A stretch of 64,000 bases of DNA. Source: Paenibacillus sp. (GTDB taxonomy: Bacteria > Bacillota > Bacilli > Paenibacillales > YIM-B00363). Under the pieces are notes generated by a model. The model had not been told where the DNA came from, made no database searches, and saw only the letters and a list, made by a program, of their open reading frames with translations. The translations under genes were made by a program, and so were the position numbers. Location: the NCBI RefSeq assembly GCF_031177825.1, contig NZ_JAPSKE010000005.1, positions 248,001-312,000 of the forward strand. Direction: 5' to 3'. How positions within the stretch are numbered: position 1 is the stretch's first letter; each line of letters begins with the position of its first letter. Below are positions 25,427 through 35,635 of this stretch, piece by piece.

Positions 25427-26287
25427 CTACGAATTTACGACCCGGTAAGATCTTGTGATCCGATGGAAAACGAGAAGCGTTACGCCCAAAAACGCCAGAA
25501 TAATCATGAAATAAATCCATGCCAGCGCGCTGGATAGCCCGTAATTGCTCGAGTTCACCTTGGCGATGATCGGATTCGTCGGGAAGGTGAACAAGTCCAC
25601 CACCGTATAGACCAAGTTCAGGAAAATGAAAGGAATCATACCCGGCAGCGTAATTTTCCAAAACGTCTCCCAAGGGTTCGCCCCATCGATGCGAGACGCC
25701 TCGTAGATCGAGCTCGGGATCGTCTGGCGGCCGGCAAGGAAGAGCAAAATTTGAACCCCGGAATACCAAAGGATCAAAATGAACGATTCCAACACCGTTA
25801 TGATGGCGTTCGCCCATAGCTCCGGGAGGCGGGTCGCGATGAACGAGTTCACGTTATATCGCGACAGGAAATCCAGCCCGCCTTCCCCTTGCGCGATAAA
25901 TTCGAGAATGACTCTGCCCGTCGTAAAGATCACCGGCAAGAAGAAGATCATCCGAAACGCCAATCGACCGGGAAACCGTTGGTTTAAAATAATCGCGATC
26001 AGTAACGAGAAGATGATAATGATCGGCAACATAATAACGGCTTCGCTCAAAAATGGGATCAGGTCGTTGTAAAGGACGCTCCCGTTTTCAAATAAGATTG
26101 ATTTGTAAAGGTCGAATCCGACGAAATTGGCCTCGATGCCCGTTGCCAACACCTGTACCCGATGGAAACTCATATACAGCGAATACAAAATCGGAAACGC
26201 CATAAAGACGAAAAATCCGACGACCCAAGGAGCGATGAACAACGAGCCTTCGATATTCCGCACCGCCTTGGCGCTTAGACGCTTCAT
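25427..26287 (-). CDS. ABC importer permease, MalF-like (pair 1)
   Basis: A 286-residue permease. Helix 1 is FIAPWVVGFFVFMAFPILYS; the EAA loop is IYEASRIDGANPWETFWKI. The start at 26287 overlaps the DUF5696 stop in ATGA and has AAAGGAG upstream; the longer open frame is spurious. It pairs with 24433. Confidence 0.93.
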   Translation of the reverse strand: MKRLSAKAVRNIEGSLFIAPWVVGFFVFMAFPILYSLYMSFHRVQVLATGIEANFVGFDLYKSILFENGSVLYNDLIPFLSEAVIMLPIIIIFSLLIAIILNQRFPGRLAFRMIFFLPVIFTTGRVILEFIAQGEGGLDFLSRYNVNSFIATRLPELWANAIITVLESFILILWYSGVQILLFLAGRQTIPSSIYEASRIDGANPWETFWKITLPGMIPFIFLNLVYTVVDLFTFPTNPIIAKVNSSNYGLSSALAWIYFMIILAFLGVTLLVFHRITRSYRVVNS

Positions 26288-28572
26288 TGTTCGCTCTCCT
26301 TTACGATGAAATAACCTCTCGCCTCGACATGCATAGTACCGACCGAATAAGGAGTGCTCCCATAATTCACAACGATCCGCGTCCCGTTCTCGTAGGTCGT
26401 CTCGAACACATCGTTCGCCAACGCCCGGTGGTTCACGATAAATCGATCCTGCAGATCGCGTTGCGCCTCGTTGTAGGCTTGGTATTGCTGAACCGCCTTC
26501 TCCGCCCAATCCTCGTACTGCGTGCTGAACATTCTTAGGCTGTATGAATCGTTCATTCGATGCGTCGGCTCATGCGTGAAGGCGAAGGACGGAAGCGCCC
26601 CGTATTCCAAATCCCGCAAGAATTGCTCTTGATATTCCCCTCGATCGTTCACGTATCGGGAAGAATAGGTAAGCAGCCCGTGCAGCGCGATCTGCATGAA
26701 CGGAACCGCCCGATCCGAGAACAGGTCGTAAGAGTAATCGTCGACCATCCCGAAAATATGGTCTGCATATGCGTTCACGTACTGCGCGGAATAGCTTGCA
26801 TTAACGGTCGAGAATCGCTCCGCCGCCTGACGGTAGAACTGCGCTTGCAGCGCCTTGGCCTCGCTTCGGCTGCTGCCGTACCGCGTATTGAAGTCGCTGA
26901 TCAACCATTGCCCCACTCCCCCGCCGTAACCGTATCCATGGCCGAATGTCATTCCGTCGAACCCTAGCTTGGAAATCTCCTGCAGATCCTCGTCGAAATA
27001 CCGTTCGACGAACCGCAGGCTCGCCATGGGCAAGTCGTTCCCGTACCAATCTTCGAAATTCATGATCGTGCCGGACATATCGCGCATCGCTGAATGCCGG
27101 CTAGAGAAGCCGTGCGCCCCCGTGTTGTTCAACACATAATTGACGCCGTAGGACACCGGAAACCCGAGCGAATGCGCGAAATCGACGAAATGCCGGATGC
27201 CTTCATTCCCTCCCAAGCGGGAATCGACCGGGAGAACGTCGCCGAAACTCGTGAACCCGTCTTTCTGCCAACCGAGCAGGTTAATGCTCATCCGCTCCAC
27301 TCCCATGCCGTAGAGGGTATTCACGATTTCCATCGCTTGACTGGAGGTCGTCATCGGAACGTAGGCATCCATGAACAAGCCTTCTTCCCGATCCCCGCCG
27401 ATGAGGGACACTTGGAGCGGAATCGAACGTTGCTCCGGCACAAGGCGTTCGTACCCTTGTTCTTCCATCAAATACTGACGGTACCGAGAAGCCATTCCCG
27501 CATACGTGCTCTGCTCGCCGGTCAATACGTAGTAGCGGACGACGCGGTCGGACCCGAAACGGCGTTCCTCGTCATAAGCCAGATACGAGGTTTCGCGGTG
27601 GCGGTTCGTGACCTGCTCGTACGGGGAGCGGTAACGCATCTCCGCGCCGATCCAATTATATAGACTGTAAACGCCGGCCGGGGAGGCGATGATGTCGGCG
27701 TACTCTTCTCCCCCTTCCACGACCGATAGGAATCCGTTATCGCCCGACTTCATGCCGAAGACAGGCATTCTTACCGTATGTCGCGAAGACTCGTCGGCGC
27801 GGTAGGCGAAGTCCGGTCCGTAGATCGGTTCCTTGTAAAGATTCATCTTATTCCGACTGGATTTCGAAAAATTCATAATCGCCCCCGAGCCGTCGGGGAT
27901 GAACAAATACCCGTCTTGACCGATGCTGTGTTCGGCCCCGAAGAAGGGGAACAAGCGTACCGATAACAATCCGTTCCTCGCCTCTTGAATTCCTTCGTTC
28001 ACGATCTTCGTCTCTATATAATCGTCCTGAATCCGAATTTCTACGGGAATGGATACTTGTACGTCGGTGAACGCGTACGTGAGGCGAACGCCGCCTTCGA
28101 TCGGCTCGTAATCGCGGATCGCGCCGTTGGCGGAAATCCAGTTCGTTAATTCCGGACGCGCATTATGTCTCGTAAAATCTAATGTCTGGATCATAACCGG
28201 GGATCGCAAATGATCTTTCCAGATGCCACCGATCGTCTCGTCCTTCCAATGCTCGGGGTTCGGGTAGGAATGCCATAGATTCCCGCTCCGCTTATCCGTA
28301 ACCATGAAGTGACCTGACCCCGGATCGACTCGCAAAACGAGCGTATGCGTTTCCGCCACTTGTTCGAATTGCCCCTCCGACGGCAGCTCCTCATGACCCG
28401 ACATCGGGTTCTGCACGGCTTCGATCGTCGCCGCGAGAGGCGGAGCCGTTGCCCCTTCGGAGCTCCATCGGATGTCCGTCGTCATCGCCAGATAGATCAA
28501 CACAGCGAGGAAGAGCGACATCACGATCGTCTGCGGGATTCGCGCGCGAATCGTACCAACGATTCGACTCAT
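26284..28572 (-). CDS. DUF5696 surface protein, probable glycosidase-like
   Basis: A 762-residue protein with one N-terminal membrane anchor (about 15-31) and an extracellular remainder. The order is beta-sandwich (about 60-360), a TIM-barrel-like middle (about 370-640, with YGMGVERMSINLLGWQKDGF and ISKLGFDGMTFGHGYGYGGG) and a C-terminal beta domain. I recognise the DUF5696 family, common in Paenibacillaceae ABC clusters; no catalytic residue is established. The layout mirrors GH31/36/101-like enzymes, so a surface glycosidase feeding the importer is inferred. AGGAGGTGA precedes the ATG. It overlaps both neighbours by ATGA, so translation of the three is coupled. Confidence 0.8.
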   Translation of the reverse strand: MSRIVGTIRARIPQTIVMSLFLAVLIYLAMTTDIRWSSEGATAPPLAATIEAVQNPMSGHEELPSEGQFEQVAETHTLVLRVDPGSGHFMVTDKRSGNLWHSYPNPEHWKDETIGGIWKDHLRSPVMIQTLDFTRHNARPELTNWISANGAIRDYEPIEGGVRLTYAFTDVQVSIPVEIRIQDDYIETKIVNEGIQEARNGLLSVRLFPFFGAEHSIGQDGYLFIPDGSGAIMNFSKSSRNKMNLYKEPIYGPDFAYRADESSRHTVRMPVFGMKSGDNGFLSVVEGGEEYADIIASPAGVYSLYNWIGAEMRYRSPYEQVTNRHRETSYLAYDEERRFGSDRVVRYYVLTGEQSTYAGMASRYRQYLMEEQGYERLVPEQRSIPLQVSLIGGDREEGLFMDAYVPMTTSSQAMEIVNTLYGMGVERMSINLLGWQKDGFTSFGDVLPVDSRLGGNEGIRHFVDFAHSLGFPVSYGVNYVLNNTGAHGFSSRHSAMRDMSGTIMNFEDWYGNDLPMASLRFVERYFDEDLQEISKLGFDGMTFGHGYGYGGGVGQWLISDFNTRYGSSRSEAKALQAQFYRQAAERFSTVNASYSAQYVNAYADHIFGMVDDYSYDLFSDRAVPFMQIALHGLLTYSSRYVNDRGEYQEQFLRDLEYGALPSFAFTHEPTHRMNDSYSLRMFSTQYEDWAEKAVQQYQAYNEAQRDLQDRFIVNHRALANDVFETTYENGTRIVVNYGSTPYSVGTMHVEARGYFIVKESEQ

Positions 28573-30728
28573 CGAAGCGTCACCTCCTGGTACACTTCAT
28601 AAATAAACAATCTAAGCTCGTTCGACAAGCCGATCACGATAAAGGCGAGTACTCCTGTGACCAGCATGGCGAAGACGGACAGCAAGATGTTGACGACGGT
28701 CTCTCCTACGCCGTAATTTTGCAACGACTGCACCTTCCAGAAGAACATGGCGCCGACCCAGACGACCAAGCCGTAAAACAGATACTGATAGATCGCTTCC
28801 TCGGACAACGTCAAGGCGTTGGAAACCAACGTTAACGGGATGGCGAAAAGCGCGAACGGGATCAGAGCGTATGCGCTGCCGACGAACACGTCCTTGAAGC
28901 GGCCCTCCCCGCGGTAGATCGAGCTGATTAAATAATTGCAGATCACCCATATGAGCCACACGAGCGAAAATTGAATGAATACGGTCAATGCATTGACCGA
29001 GTGTTCCTCTGCCTTGAGGAAGGAGAAGCTCGTTAACATGCGATACACGAGCAAGGCGGCATACATGCCGATCAAGACGAGGAAAGCTCCCCGGTAGCCG
29101 CCCTTATTTTCGAACCGCAGCGCCGTAAACCCGTCTATCGGATGCTTCAGCATGTAGAACGCATGCTTCAGCTGCTCCCATACCGGATGGAGCCCTCGAG
29201 TTGGTCGTCGGGCGGCGAACCGAGCGGCCAGCTTCCGGACGAACCGTCCGGAGGCGAGGTATATGGCGCTAAACGCTACGAATAACGTCGCAAAGAAGGA
29301 AAATCGTTCTTGGAACCATCTTAGCCGCAGCTGCCAGAACGAATCCGAGTACCCCACTTGGTCCCCGGCGCGTCGAAACAGTTCCTTCGCCGTGTCGTAC
29401 TCTTCCTTCTGGTAGGCCGTCTTGGCCAATCCAAGAATGGCGGGCGTATATTGCGCGTTCAGCTCGAGCACTCGATGCCAATAAGGCTCGCTCTCCGCAT
29501 AAAACCCCTTATTCGTCAAATCGTTCGCATGATAGACGAGTTGACCGAATTCCGACAGCCGGAACACTTGGAGCACATTCTCTTGATCGTCCAGGAGGAA
29601 CAACTCGTTTCGCGAATTGACCGCTACGGCCACCGGATTTTTAATCAAGCCGAGCTGCGTCGAAGACGGCGCCGATCGGCCGCCCCAGAAAAACAGAAGA
29701 TTGCCGTAAGCATCGTATTGGTTGACGTATCGGTATTGTTGGTCGATGGCGATGATGTTGCCATACTGATCTACGGCAAGATCCGCGATTTGCGGAAGCA
29801 GCTTCCGCCCTTCCTCGGAATACCGCGTCCACAACCGTTCTCCGAAAGAAAGCGACTTCGATTCTCCTTCAAGCCGTTCCGTCGAATTCACCAACAGGTT
29901 TTTCCCTTCGTAGTTTAACCGCTTAACCTGGCTGCTGCTGATATTTCCCGAAGTCGAGGTGTAAATGAATCCGTCCGGTCCGATCGCCACATTGCTGATC
30001 GCTCCCGGCAACTTGCTGATTTCGTTCGCGTACATCTCTTCGGTATACAGCGCTCGCTTCACCGCGTCCAGCACGGAGAACTCCGTTTTATTGGCTCCAT
30101 AGAAGCTTTGGAAATTCCCCTCTTGATCGATCTGCAGCAAGCCCCTGTAACCCCCGAGCGTTACGACATACAGGTACCCCCGCCGATCCGCTACGACCTT
30201 GATCGGATCGTATTTGAAATCCTCAGGAATGAACCGCGAATCCGGACGCCCCATCTCCTGTACGAAGTTTCCTTCCGAATCAAGGTGCACGACCCGTTGA
30301 TTCCCCGTGTCGGCTACGTAGATGTCGCCCTCTGGGTCGACGAATACGCCTTCAGGGGCTTTGAACGGGGAAGATTCCGACTCAATATACCGAAGAAAAT
30401 GTAGATTTTCATCGAAGTGCACGATTCTGTTGTTCCCGGTGTCCGCGATATAGACATGATCTCTCGAATCGACGAACACGTCCTTCGGTCCCGACAGAGG
30501 CGAGGACTGTTCGGATTCCGGCTCCTCCGGGTCCGGAACGACAAGATCGTCGCCCAGTAGTCGGATCGGCGTATATGCCGGTTGCGTGAAGATCACGTTG
30601 CCGTAACTGTCTTTCGTGAACGTCGGATACATCACATCGGCCTTGACCGCAGGGTCTCCGGCTCCCGCTACAGTGGTCAGAAGCACGGCGGCTACCGCAG
30701 AGAGCAAGGTTTTTCTCCAATACTTCAA
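28569..30728 (-). CDS. Exported NHL-repeat protein with C-terminal Yip1 membrane domain
   Basis: A 719-residue protein. Signal peptide about 1-30; NHL beta-propeller about 80-385 with repeats such as VYIADTGNNRIVHF and IYVADTGNQRVVHL; one or two TPR-like helices about 390-440 (YTPAILGLAKTAYQKEEYDT); then six or so membrane helices forming a Yip1-type domain to the end. TTG start at 30728 is set by AAGGAGG and the signal peptide; a frame extending to 31667 is an artefact over the permease gene. The propeller should face outside. Function unknown; perhaps a scaffold or sensor linked to the importer. Confidence 0.85.
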   Translation of the reverse strand: MKYWRKTLLSAVAAVLLTTVAGAGDPAVKADVMYPTFTKDSYGNVIFTQPAYTPIRLLGDDLVVPDPEEPESEQSSPLSGPKDVFVDSRDHVYIADTGNNRIVHFDENLHFLRYIESESSPFKAPEGVFVDPEGDIYVADTGNQRVVHLDSEGNFVQEMGRPDSRFIPEDFKYDPIKVVADRRGYLYVVTLGGYRGLLQIDQEGNFQSFYGANKTEFSVLDAVKRALYTEEMYANEISKLPGAISNVAIGPDGFIYTSTSGNISSSQVKRLNYEGKNLLVNSTERLEGESKSLSFGERLWTRYSEEGRKLLPQIADLAVDQYGNIIAIDQQYRYVNQYDAYGNLLFFWGGRSAPSSTQLGLIKNPVAVAVNSRNELFLLDDQENVLQVFRLSEFGQLVYHANDLTNKGFYAESEPYWHRVLELNAQYTPAILGLAKTAYQKEEYDTAKELFRRAGDQVGYSDSFWQLRLRWFQERFSFFATLFVAFSAIYLASGRFVRKLAARFAARRPTRGLHPVWEQLKHAFYMLKHPIDGFTALRFENKGGYRGAFLVLIGMYAALLVYRMLTSFSFLKAEEHSVNALTVFIQFSLVWLIWVICNYLISSIYRGEGRFKDVFVGSAYALIPFALFAIPLTLVSNALTLSEEAIYQYLFYGLVVWVGAMFFWKVQSLQNYGVGETVVNILLSVFAMLVTGVLAFIVIGLSNELRLFIYEVYQEVTLR

Positions 30729-30754
30729 TGGCTTCGCTCCTCCTTTCCGCGCGA

Positions 30755-31660
30755 TTATTTGATACCGGAGTGGGCCATCGTGGCGATCACCTTGCGTTGA
30801 AAGACCAAGAAGACGAATAAGGTCGGTACGATCATCACCAGCGAAGCGGCTGCCGCAGCCCCTTGCCGCGCTACGGAATTCGCTAAATTTTGCGTCAACG
30901 TCTGCAGGAAATAAGGGAACGTCTTCATCGAATCGTCGGTCGTAAACAAAACGGACGTTTCCGTATTCCCCCAGATGTTCTGGAATTGCAAGATGGCGAC
31001 GGTGGCGACGGCCGGCATGCACACCGGCATCACGATGCGCAGAAAAATCATCACTTCCCGGGCTCCATCGAGCTTCGCCGCCTCGATCAGTTCGTTGGGC
31101 ACTTGGTCCATGAATTGCTTCATGAGGAAGACGCTGACGGGTGCCGCGACGTGCGGCAATACATGGGCCCAAAACGTGTTCGTAATGCCTAGGGACGATA
31201 CAACGACATAACGGGGAATTTGCATCGTCTCCGGAACGAACATCAACGACACGATGATGACGAAGAACAGTGCGTTGGCGCCCGGAAACTTGTGTTTCGC
31301 CAGCGGGTACGCGCAGAGGGCGCTGACGATCGTCACGGCTAACGTCGCGATCACGGCGATCGAGATGCTGTTGAACATGTACCGCGACGCCGGGATGGCC
31401 GAGTCCCGGGTCACGACGAACAACTCCGTAAAGTTGGCCCAAGTCGGATCCATCACAAAAATATTCGGCGGAAATATGAACAGCTCCGAGTACGGCTTCA
31501 GCGCGTGGTTGAAAATATAGATCAACGGGAGAAGCATGAAAATCCCCAGCAGCAGCAGTACGACCGCGATCCATATTTGCCCGCGGTCCCATCCGAGGAG
31601 CAGGGACGCTCGGCGTCGCAGCGCAACCGCTGCCCGCTCGTTCCAACCTAACCGGTTCAT
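30755..31660 (-). CDS. ABC importer permease, MalG-like (pair 2)
   Basis: A 301-residue permease. Helix 1 is WIAVVLLLLGIFMLLPLIYI; the EAA loop is LIEAAKLDGAREVMIFLRI. It overlaps its partner by 4 bases at 31657-31660. It is divergent enough from the permease at 24433 not to be a recent copy. Confidence 0.92.
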   Translation of the reverse strand: MNRLGWNERAAVALRRRASLLLGWDRGQIWIAVVLLLLGIFMLLPLIYIFNHALKPYSELFIFPPNIFVMDPTWANFTELFVVTRDSAIPASRYMFNSISIAVIATLAVTIVSALCAYPLAKHKFPGANALFFVIIVSLMFVPETMQIPRYVVVSSLGITNTFWAHVLPHVAAPVSVFLMKQFMDQVPNELIEAAKLDGAREVMIFLRIVMPVCMPAVATVAILQFQNIWGNTETSVLFTTDDSMKTFPYFLQTLTQNLANSVARQGAAAAASLVMIVPTLFVFLVFQRKVIATMAHSGIK

Positions 31661-32586
31661 GCCTCATCCTCCTTCGCTCCGAACAACCTCCAGCTCAGTC
31701 GATTGGCTAAGAATATAATAATCAACAGGACGACCGACACGGCGGAGGCATACCCCATCTCGAACCGGATCAACCCATAATCCTCTACATGGTTCACAAG
31801 CAGATGCCCCGCATATTGCGGCGTCGGATTTTGTCCGGAAAGCTCCACCCCGATATGCCCCGCTTTGAACGCGCCGACGATCGCCATGACGGCCGCGAAC
31901 AGCATCTGGGGTTTCATCGACGGGATCGTAATCAACCACACCTCCTGAAGCCTGCTGCGGATGCCGTCCACCCGCCCTGCCTCGTGCAACGTCTTATCCA
32001 CGTTGAGGATGCCCGCCAACATGGCAAGGAAGCCGATGCCCATCGAAGACCACAACGTCACGGAAATCATCGAATTCATCAAATACTTCTTATCCAACAC
32101 CCACAATCGCGGTTCGTCGATGAATCCAATACCTAGTAGAAAGCTGTTTAAATACCCGATTCTATCGCCCGACAACAACGGGATCCAGATGATCGACATC
32201 GCCACTCCCCCCGCCAAGGAGGGAGCGTAGAACGCTAACACATACCACAGCCTCGCTCGATCGGGAAGCTGCGCCAGGAGCCAAGCCAGCGCGAAGGAGG
32301 CGATATAACCGCCCGGCCCTACGATAACGGCGAATTTCACCGTATTGGGCAACGCATATTGCAAGAAGAGCGAATCCTGAGAGAACAAGTATTCGTAATG
32401 CTTCCAGCCGACCCAGCGCGGCGCCTCCATCCCGTTGAAGGCGGTGAAGCTAAGTCCCATGGCCGCAAGCACCGGAATAAGGATAAAGATGCCGAATGAA
32501 ATTACGAACGGCGCTATGAAGAGATAGGACAACCGGTATCGCCAAATTTCCTGCGCTGCCGCAGACCATCGCATCCTAATCGGCAT
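31657..32586 (-). CDS. ABC importer permease, MalF-like (pair 2)
   Basis: A 309-residue permease. Helix 1 is LFIAPFVISFGIFILIPVLA; the EAA loop LHEAGRVDGIRSRLQEVWLI is intact. AAGGGG lies before the ATG at 32586, which overlaps the end of the binding-protein gene by 11 bases, so translation is coupled. Confidence 0.92.
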   Translation of the reverse strand: MPIRMRWSAAAQEIWRYRLSYLFIAPFVISFGIFILIPVLAAMGLSFTAFNGMEAPRWVGWKHYEYLFSQDSLFLQYALPNTVKFAVIVGPGGYIASFALAWLLAQLPDRARLWYVLAFYAPSLAGGVAMSIIWIPLLSGDRIGYLNSFLLGIGFIDEPRLWVLDKKYLMNSMISVTLWSSMGIGFLAMLAGILNVDKTLHEAGRVDGIRSRLQEVWLITIPSMKPQMLFAAVMAIVGAFKAGHIGVELSGQNPTPQYAGHLLVNHVEDYGLIRFEMGYASAVSVVLLIIIFLANRLSWRLFGAKEDEA

Positions 32587-35500
32587 ATCGATCGACCCCT
32601 TCCCATGGGCGATTCACTTCGGGCAATCCGAACGTTTCGAGAATGTTTCCGGCCTCGTCGCGGTACCCGAATTCGCTCTGCTTCCGGATCAACTCCCGGT
32701 TGATGTTCATCACCGCTCTCTCCAGCGAGCTGCGGTAATTCATGCCGTCGACGACGGTCCGGTTCCAAGCGTTATTTAGCTCTCTCGGAATGAAATACGA
32801 GCCCGGTACATTAACCATTGATTTGTACCAACGCCACTGCTCCAACAGCGGATCCAACTCATCCGGCGTCCAAGGCAGCTTAACGAACGCCTCCGCATTC
32901 GCTGTGTTCCATCGGAATTCAGCCCCATAGAAGCCTTCCAACTCGGAACCGAACTGCTCTTGAATTTGGGAAGACATCCACCAACGGATAAATTCCCAGC
33001 CCCATTCCGGATTCGAAGATTTCTTCATAATCATCGCGGAGCTCTGACCGGCGGCTCCCGATGCCGGCGTCCCCGCTCCGAAACCTCCGAGACCTTGGGA
33101 CAGCATGCCGATATTGCCGCCCGCCCAACGCTCCACCTCGCCTAACTCGCCTTCGTACCCCGGGATCGGCGCCATTCCCCACCATCCGGTCAACTCGGGA
33201 GCGGCCACCGATAATTGGAGATACGTATTCAAATCCGCGATTCCGATCGGCATATCGCCGTCGCGGAAATGCTGGTAAAAGCTCGGGACTTGCTGCTCGA
33301 TGCCGTAGAGACTAAACAGCTCCGTCGCTTGCTGGAACGAAGTGAATCCTTCCGGCGTATCGAGCCCCGTCCGCATTCCGTCCTCCTTATAGAAGTCGGC
33401 GCCGTTCTGATAGACGAACATCAGAAATTCCCCCGTAGGAATGTAGAAGTTGTATCCATTCTGCTGCAAGGTCGGCAGCATCTCGTATACGTCATGCCAC
33501 GTGTTCGGGATCCCGAGACCTAATTGGTCTAAGATGTCCTTCCTATAGAACAGCATCTTGAGCTGCAAGGTTTCCGGTACCGCATAATATCCGCCGTCAT
33601 AATAATAGGGGAGCATCGATCCCGGCGCGAAGTTCTCGATGAATTCCTCGGATCCTTCGAATGCGGACAAGTCCACGGCGGAGTTGCGGAAGGCGAATTC
33701 CGACGGTTTGCCTTCGCTGATCCCGAGCGCCACATCCGGAGCTTTGTTCGTCGCATTGGCCAGTACGAGCAGCTCCTCGCGCGGCAGCAAGTCGATCTTT
33801 ACGGGAATGCCCGTCTCCGGCGTGAAATACTGATCGGCCAGCTCCTGAAGCAAATTCACATAGTCCCGGCCATAATTCATCCAGACGTTTAGTACGCCCT
33901 CTTCGTTATCGGACAACTGATTCTCCTCGCTGAAGGACCGGGCGAAGTTCATGACCCCGCTCGTCGCCTTCTCCCAGAGGTTGGCCGTCATTCTAGGAAA
34001 GTCGCTTCCATGCGGGACGAGAACGATCTGGTCGAGCGCAAGCGGCTGTTTCGTTAATTGATTCGTAATCGAGGCTACCTTGGACTGAATGATCGCCAGC
34101 GTGTCCTTCTTGTTCGGAATCTGATTCGGCCGATCGACCAAATCTTGAATATCCGATATAGCTGTACGAAGCGACTGGTAGTTATTATCCTTGCGCCCGT
34201 TATTCGCGATCCACAGCTCGGACATCGTGTGCAGCTTCTCTTGAATTTGCCGCAGCTGCTCCGGGATTTCCGGAAAATTGTCTTCGATGTCCCAAGTGCG
34301 GTTCGGATCGTCCTCGCCCCTTGTCAGCATCTGCACATCGCTCGTTACGTTGCCGAGCTGCTGAATCGCTTGTTCGAGAAGCACTTGCACTTCTTTATGC
34401 GGCGCATAAGTGACGCTCATGGACAATGTGTGTTCGCCCGCTTCCAAGTAAAACGCATAGGGCTGTCGTTCCTCGTTACTAAGGATGTATCGCTGCCACT
34501 TATTGTCGTAAGGGATTCCGAATGCGAGCATCTCTTGGAAAGGAACCTTCCCATCGATCAATAGCTTTCTATAAGAAGTCACATTGGACTGCAGGTTATT
34601 CAAGACGCGAAGACCGATATCGTACAAGCCGGCTTCCGGAACCGTGAACGCCCATGTGATCTGCTCTCCTCCGTCGTTCCACCGGTTTCCCCCCACTCCG
34701 TTAAATAGGGTGGCTCCGTCGGACTTCGGCGTCATGAAAGCGTCTTTATCGCTCAAGATCTGAATCGAAACTTCGTTTTTCTCGTGCATCCGTTCCGCTT
34801 CGATAACGATCGGCTCGCTGCCGGCCGAAGGATTCGCCGCCGGGTATCCGGCGAGTACCTCGCCGTAGGTCGGCAACGCTTCCGGCGGTCCGAACGCGAT
34901 CGTGTCTAGCACGATTGAGGAGAAGCCCTGCAGCCGCAACGTGTGCGTCCCCTCCGTTAGTTTCCACAACAGCGGAACGCCATAAGAATCCTCCCGATCG
35001 GTGACCGCCAAGTCTGCCCAACGTTCTACCTCGATGGGCTGCGGACGCATATGATCCCCGAAGCGATCGACTTTCAGCGGCATCGCGTCGCGGAAATACC
35101 GAGGGAACCGAATCGACCGAGCTTCTCGGAAAGGAAATGCGCCGTCCACCGCGATAGAAAACGTCGCCGGACGATAGGTACTCGACCCTGAAGCGCTTTC
35201 ATCCCGGTAATGGTTGTAGCGTACCGTCATCTCGTACAGGCCGGTCTCCGGCACTTCCACTTCGTATTCGATCCAGTTGTCCCGGTCGTTACGCCAGATG
35301 AGGACATCTCCGGCACCTGCGTAGCTACCCTTCGCAAGTCCGGATTCATCCGATGCAGCGATGTAATCGGTCGCCTGAATACGAAACGATTCCGTCCCTG
35401 CGGACAACCCTTCCGCCTGCCATTGCCGCAGGACGTCATGGTACATGTGCCCGAACTGTTCTTGCATCGATTGGAGTCGATCCCGAGGTTCGTCCGCTGC

Positions 35501-35620
35501 AGCCTGCGATGGATGCCACACGGCGGAAGTCAGCACGAGCGACATCGATAGGATTGCGCAAAGCGCGGATATCCATAACCTGACCGCGGGACGGGACCTC
35601 CGTGTATTCCTCGCTTGCAT
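32576..35620 (-). CDS. Giant solute-binding protein fused to two carbohydrate-binding-like modules
   Basis: A 1014-residue exported protein. A signal peptide ends near AQAAA-like PSQAAADEP (about 41); there is no lipobox. Two beta-sandwich modules of the CBM6/35-like type follow (about 75-240, with WIEYEVEVPETGLYEMTVRY, and about 265-410, with EPIVIEAERM and ITWAFTVPEAGLYDIGLRV). A helical spacer spans about 415-545. An SBP_bac_1 domain covers about 560-1014 (VLNVWMNYGRDYVNLLQELA, WGWEFIRWWMSSQIQEQFG). Ordinary binding proteins have 420-550 residues. The extra modules could hold polysaccharide near the importer. It follows the ATPase gene by 15 bases and precedes permease pair 2. Confidence 0.85.
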   Translation of the reverse strand: MQARNTRRSRPAVRLWISALCAILSMSLVLTSAVWHPSQAAADEPRDRLQSMQEQFGHMYHDVLRQWQAEGLSAGTESFRIQATDYIAASDESGLAKGSYAGAGDVLIWRNDRDNWIEYEVEVPETGLYEMTVRYNHYRDESASGSSTYRPATFSIAVDGAFPFREARSIRFPRYFRDAMPLKVDRFGDHMRPQPIEVERWADLAVTDREDSYGVPLLWKLTEGTHTLRLQGFSSIVLDTIAFGPPEALPTYGEVLAGYPAANPSAGSEPIVIEAERMHEKNEVSIQILSDKDAFMTPKSDGATLFNGVGGNRWNDGGEQITWAFTVPEAGLYDIGLRVLNNLQSNVTSYRKLLIDGKVPFQEMLAFGIPYDNKWQRYILSNEERQPYAFYLEAGEHTLSMSVTYAPHKEVQVLLEQAIQQLGNVTSDVQMLTRGEDDPNRTWDIEDNFPEIPEQLRQIQEKLHTMSELWIANNGRKDNNYQSLRTAISDIQDLVDRPNQIPNKKDTLAIIQSKVASITNQLTKQPLALDQIVLVPHGSDFPRMTANLWEKATSGVMNFARSFSEENQLSDNEEGVLNVWMNYGRDYVNLLQELADQYFTPETGIPVKIDLLPREELLVLANATNKAPDVALGISEGKPSEFAFRNSAVDLSAFEGSEEFIENFAPGSMLPYYYDGGYYAVPETLQLKMLFYRKDILDQLGLGIPNTWHDVYEMLPTLQQNGYNFYIPTGEFLMFVYQNGADFYKEDGMRTGLDTPEGFTSFQQATELFSLYGIEQQVPSFYQHFRDGDMPIGIADLNTYLQLSVAAPELTGWWGMAPIPGYEGELGEVERWAGGNIGMLSQGLGGFGAGTPASGAAGQSSAMIMKKSSNPEWGWEFIRWWMSSQIQEQFGSELEGFYGAEFRWNTANAEAFVKLPWTPDELDPLLEQWRWYKSMVNVPGSYFIPRELNNAWNRTVVDGMNYRSSLERAVMNINRELIRKQSEFGYRDEAGNILETFGLPEVNRPWEGVDRYAD

Positions 35621-35635
35621 GTCGCTCCCCCTCCC

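Noticed and set aside
26288-26509. 74-residue extension of the MalF-like permease
   Set aside because: It lies inside the DUF5696 gene and lacks hydrophobic character; AAAGGAG and an ATGA overlap support 26287.
30729-31667. N-terminal extension of the NHL/Yip1 protein to 1032 residues
   Set aside because: The extension covers the permease gene in another frame and is Arg-rich; the TTG at 30728 has a ribosome site and signal peptide.
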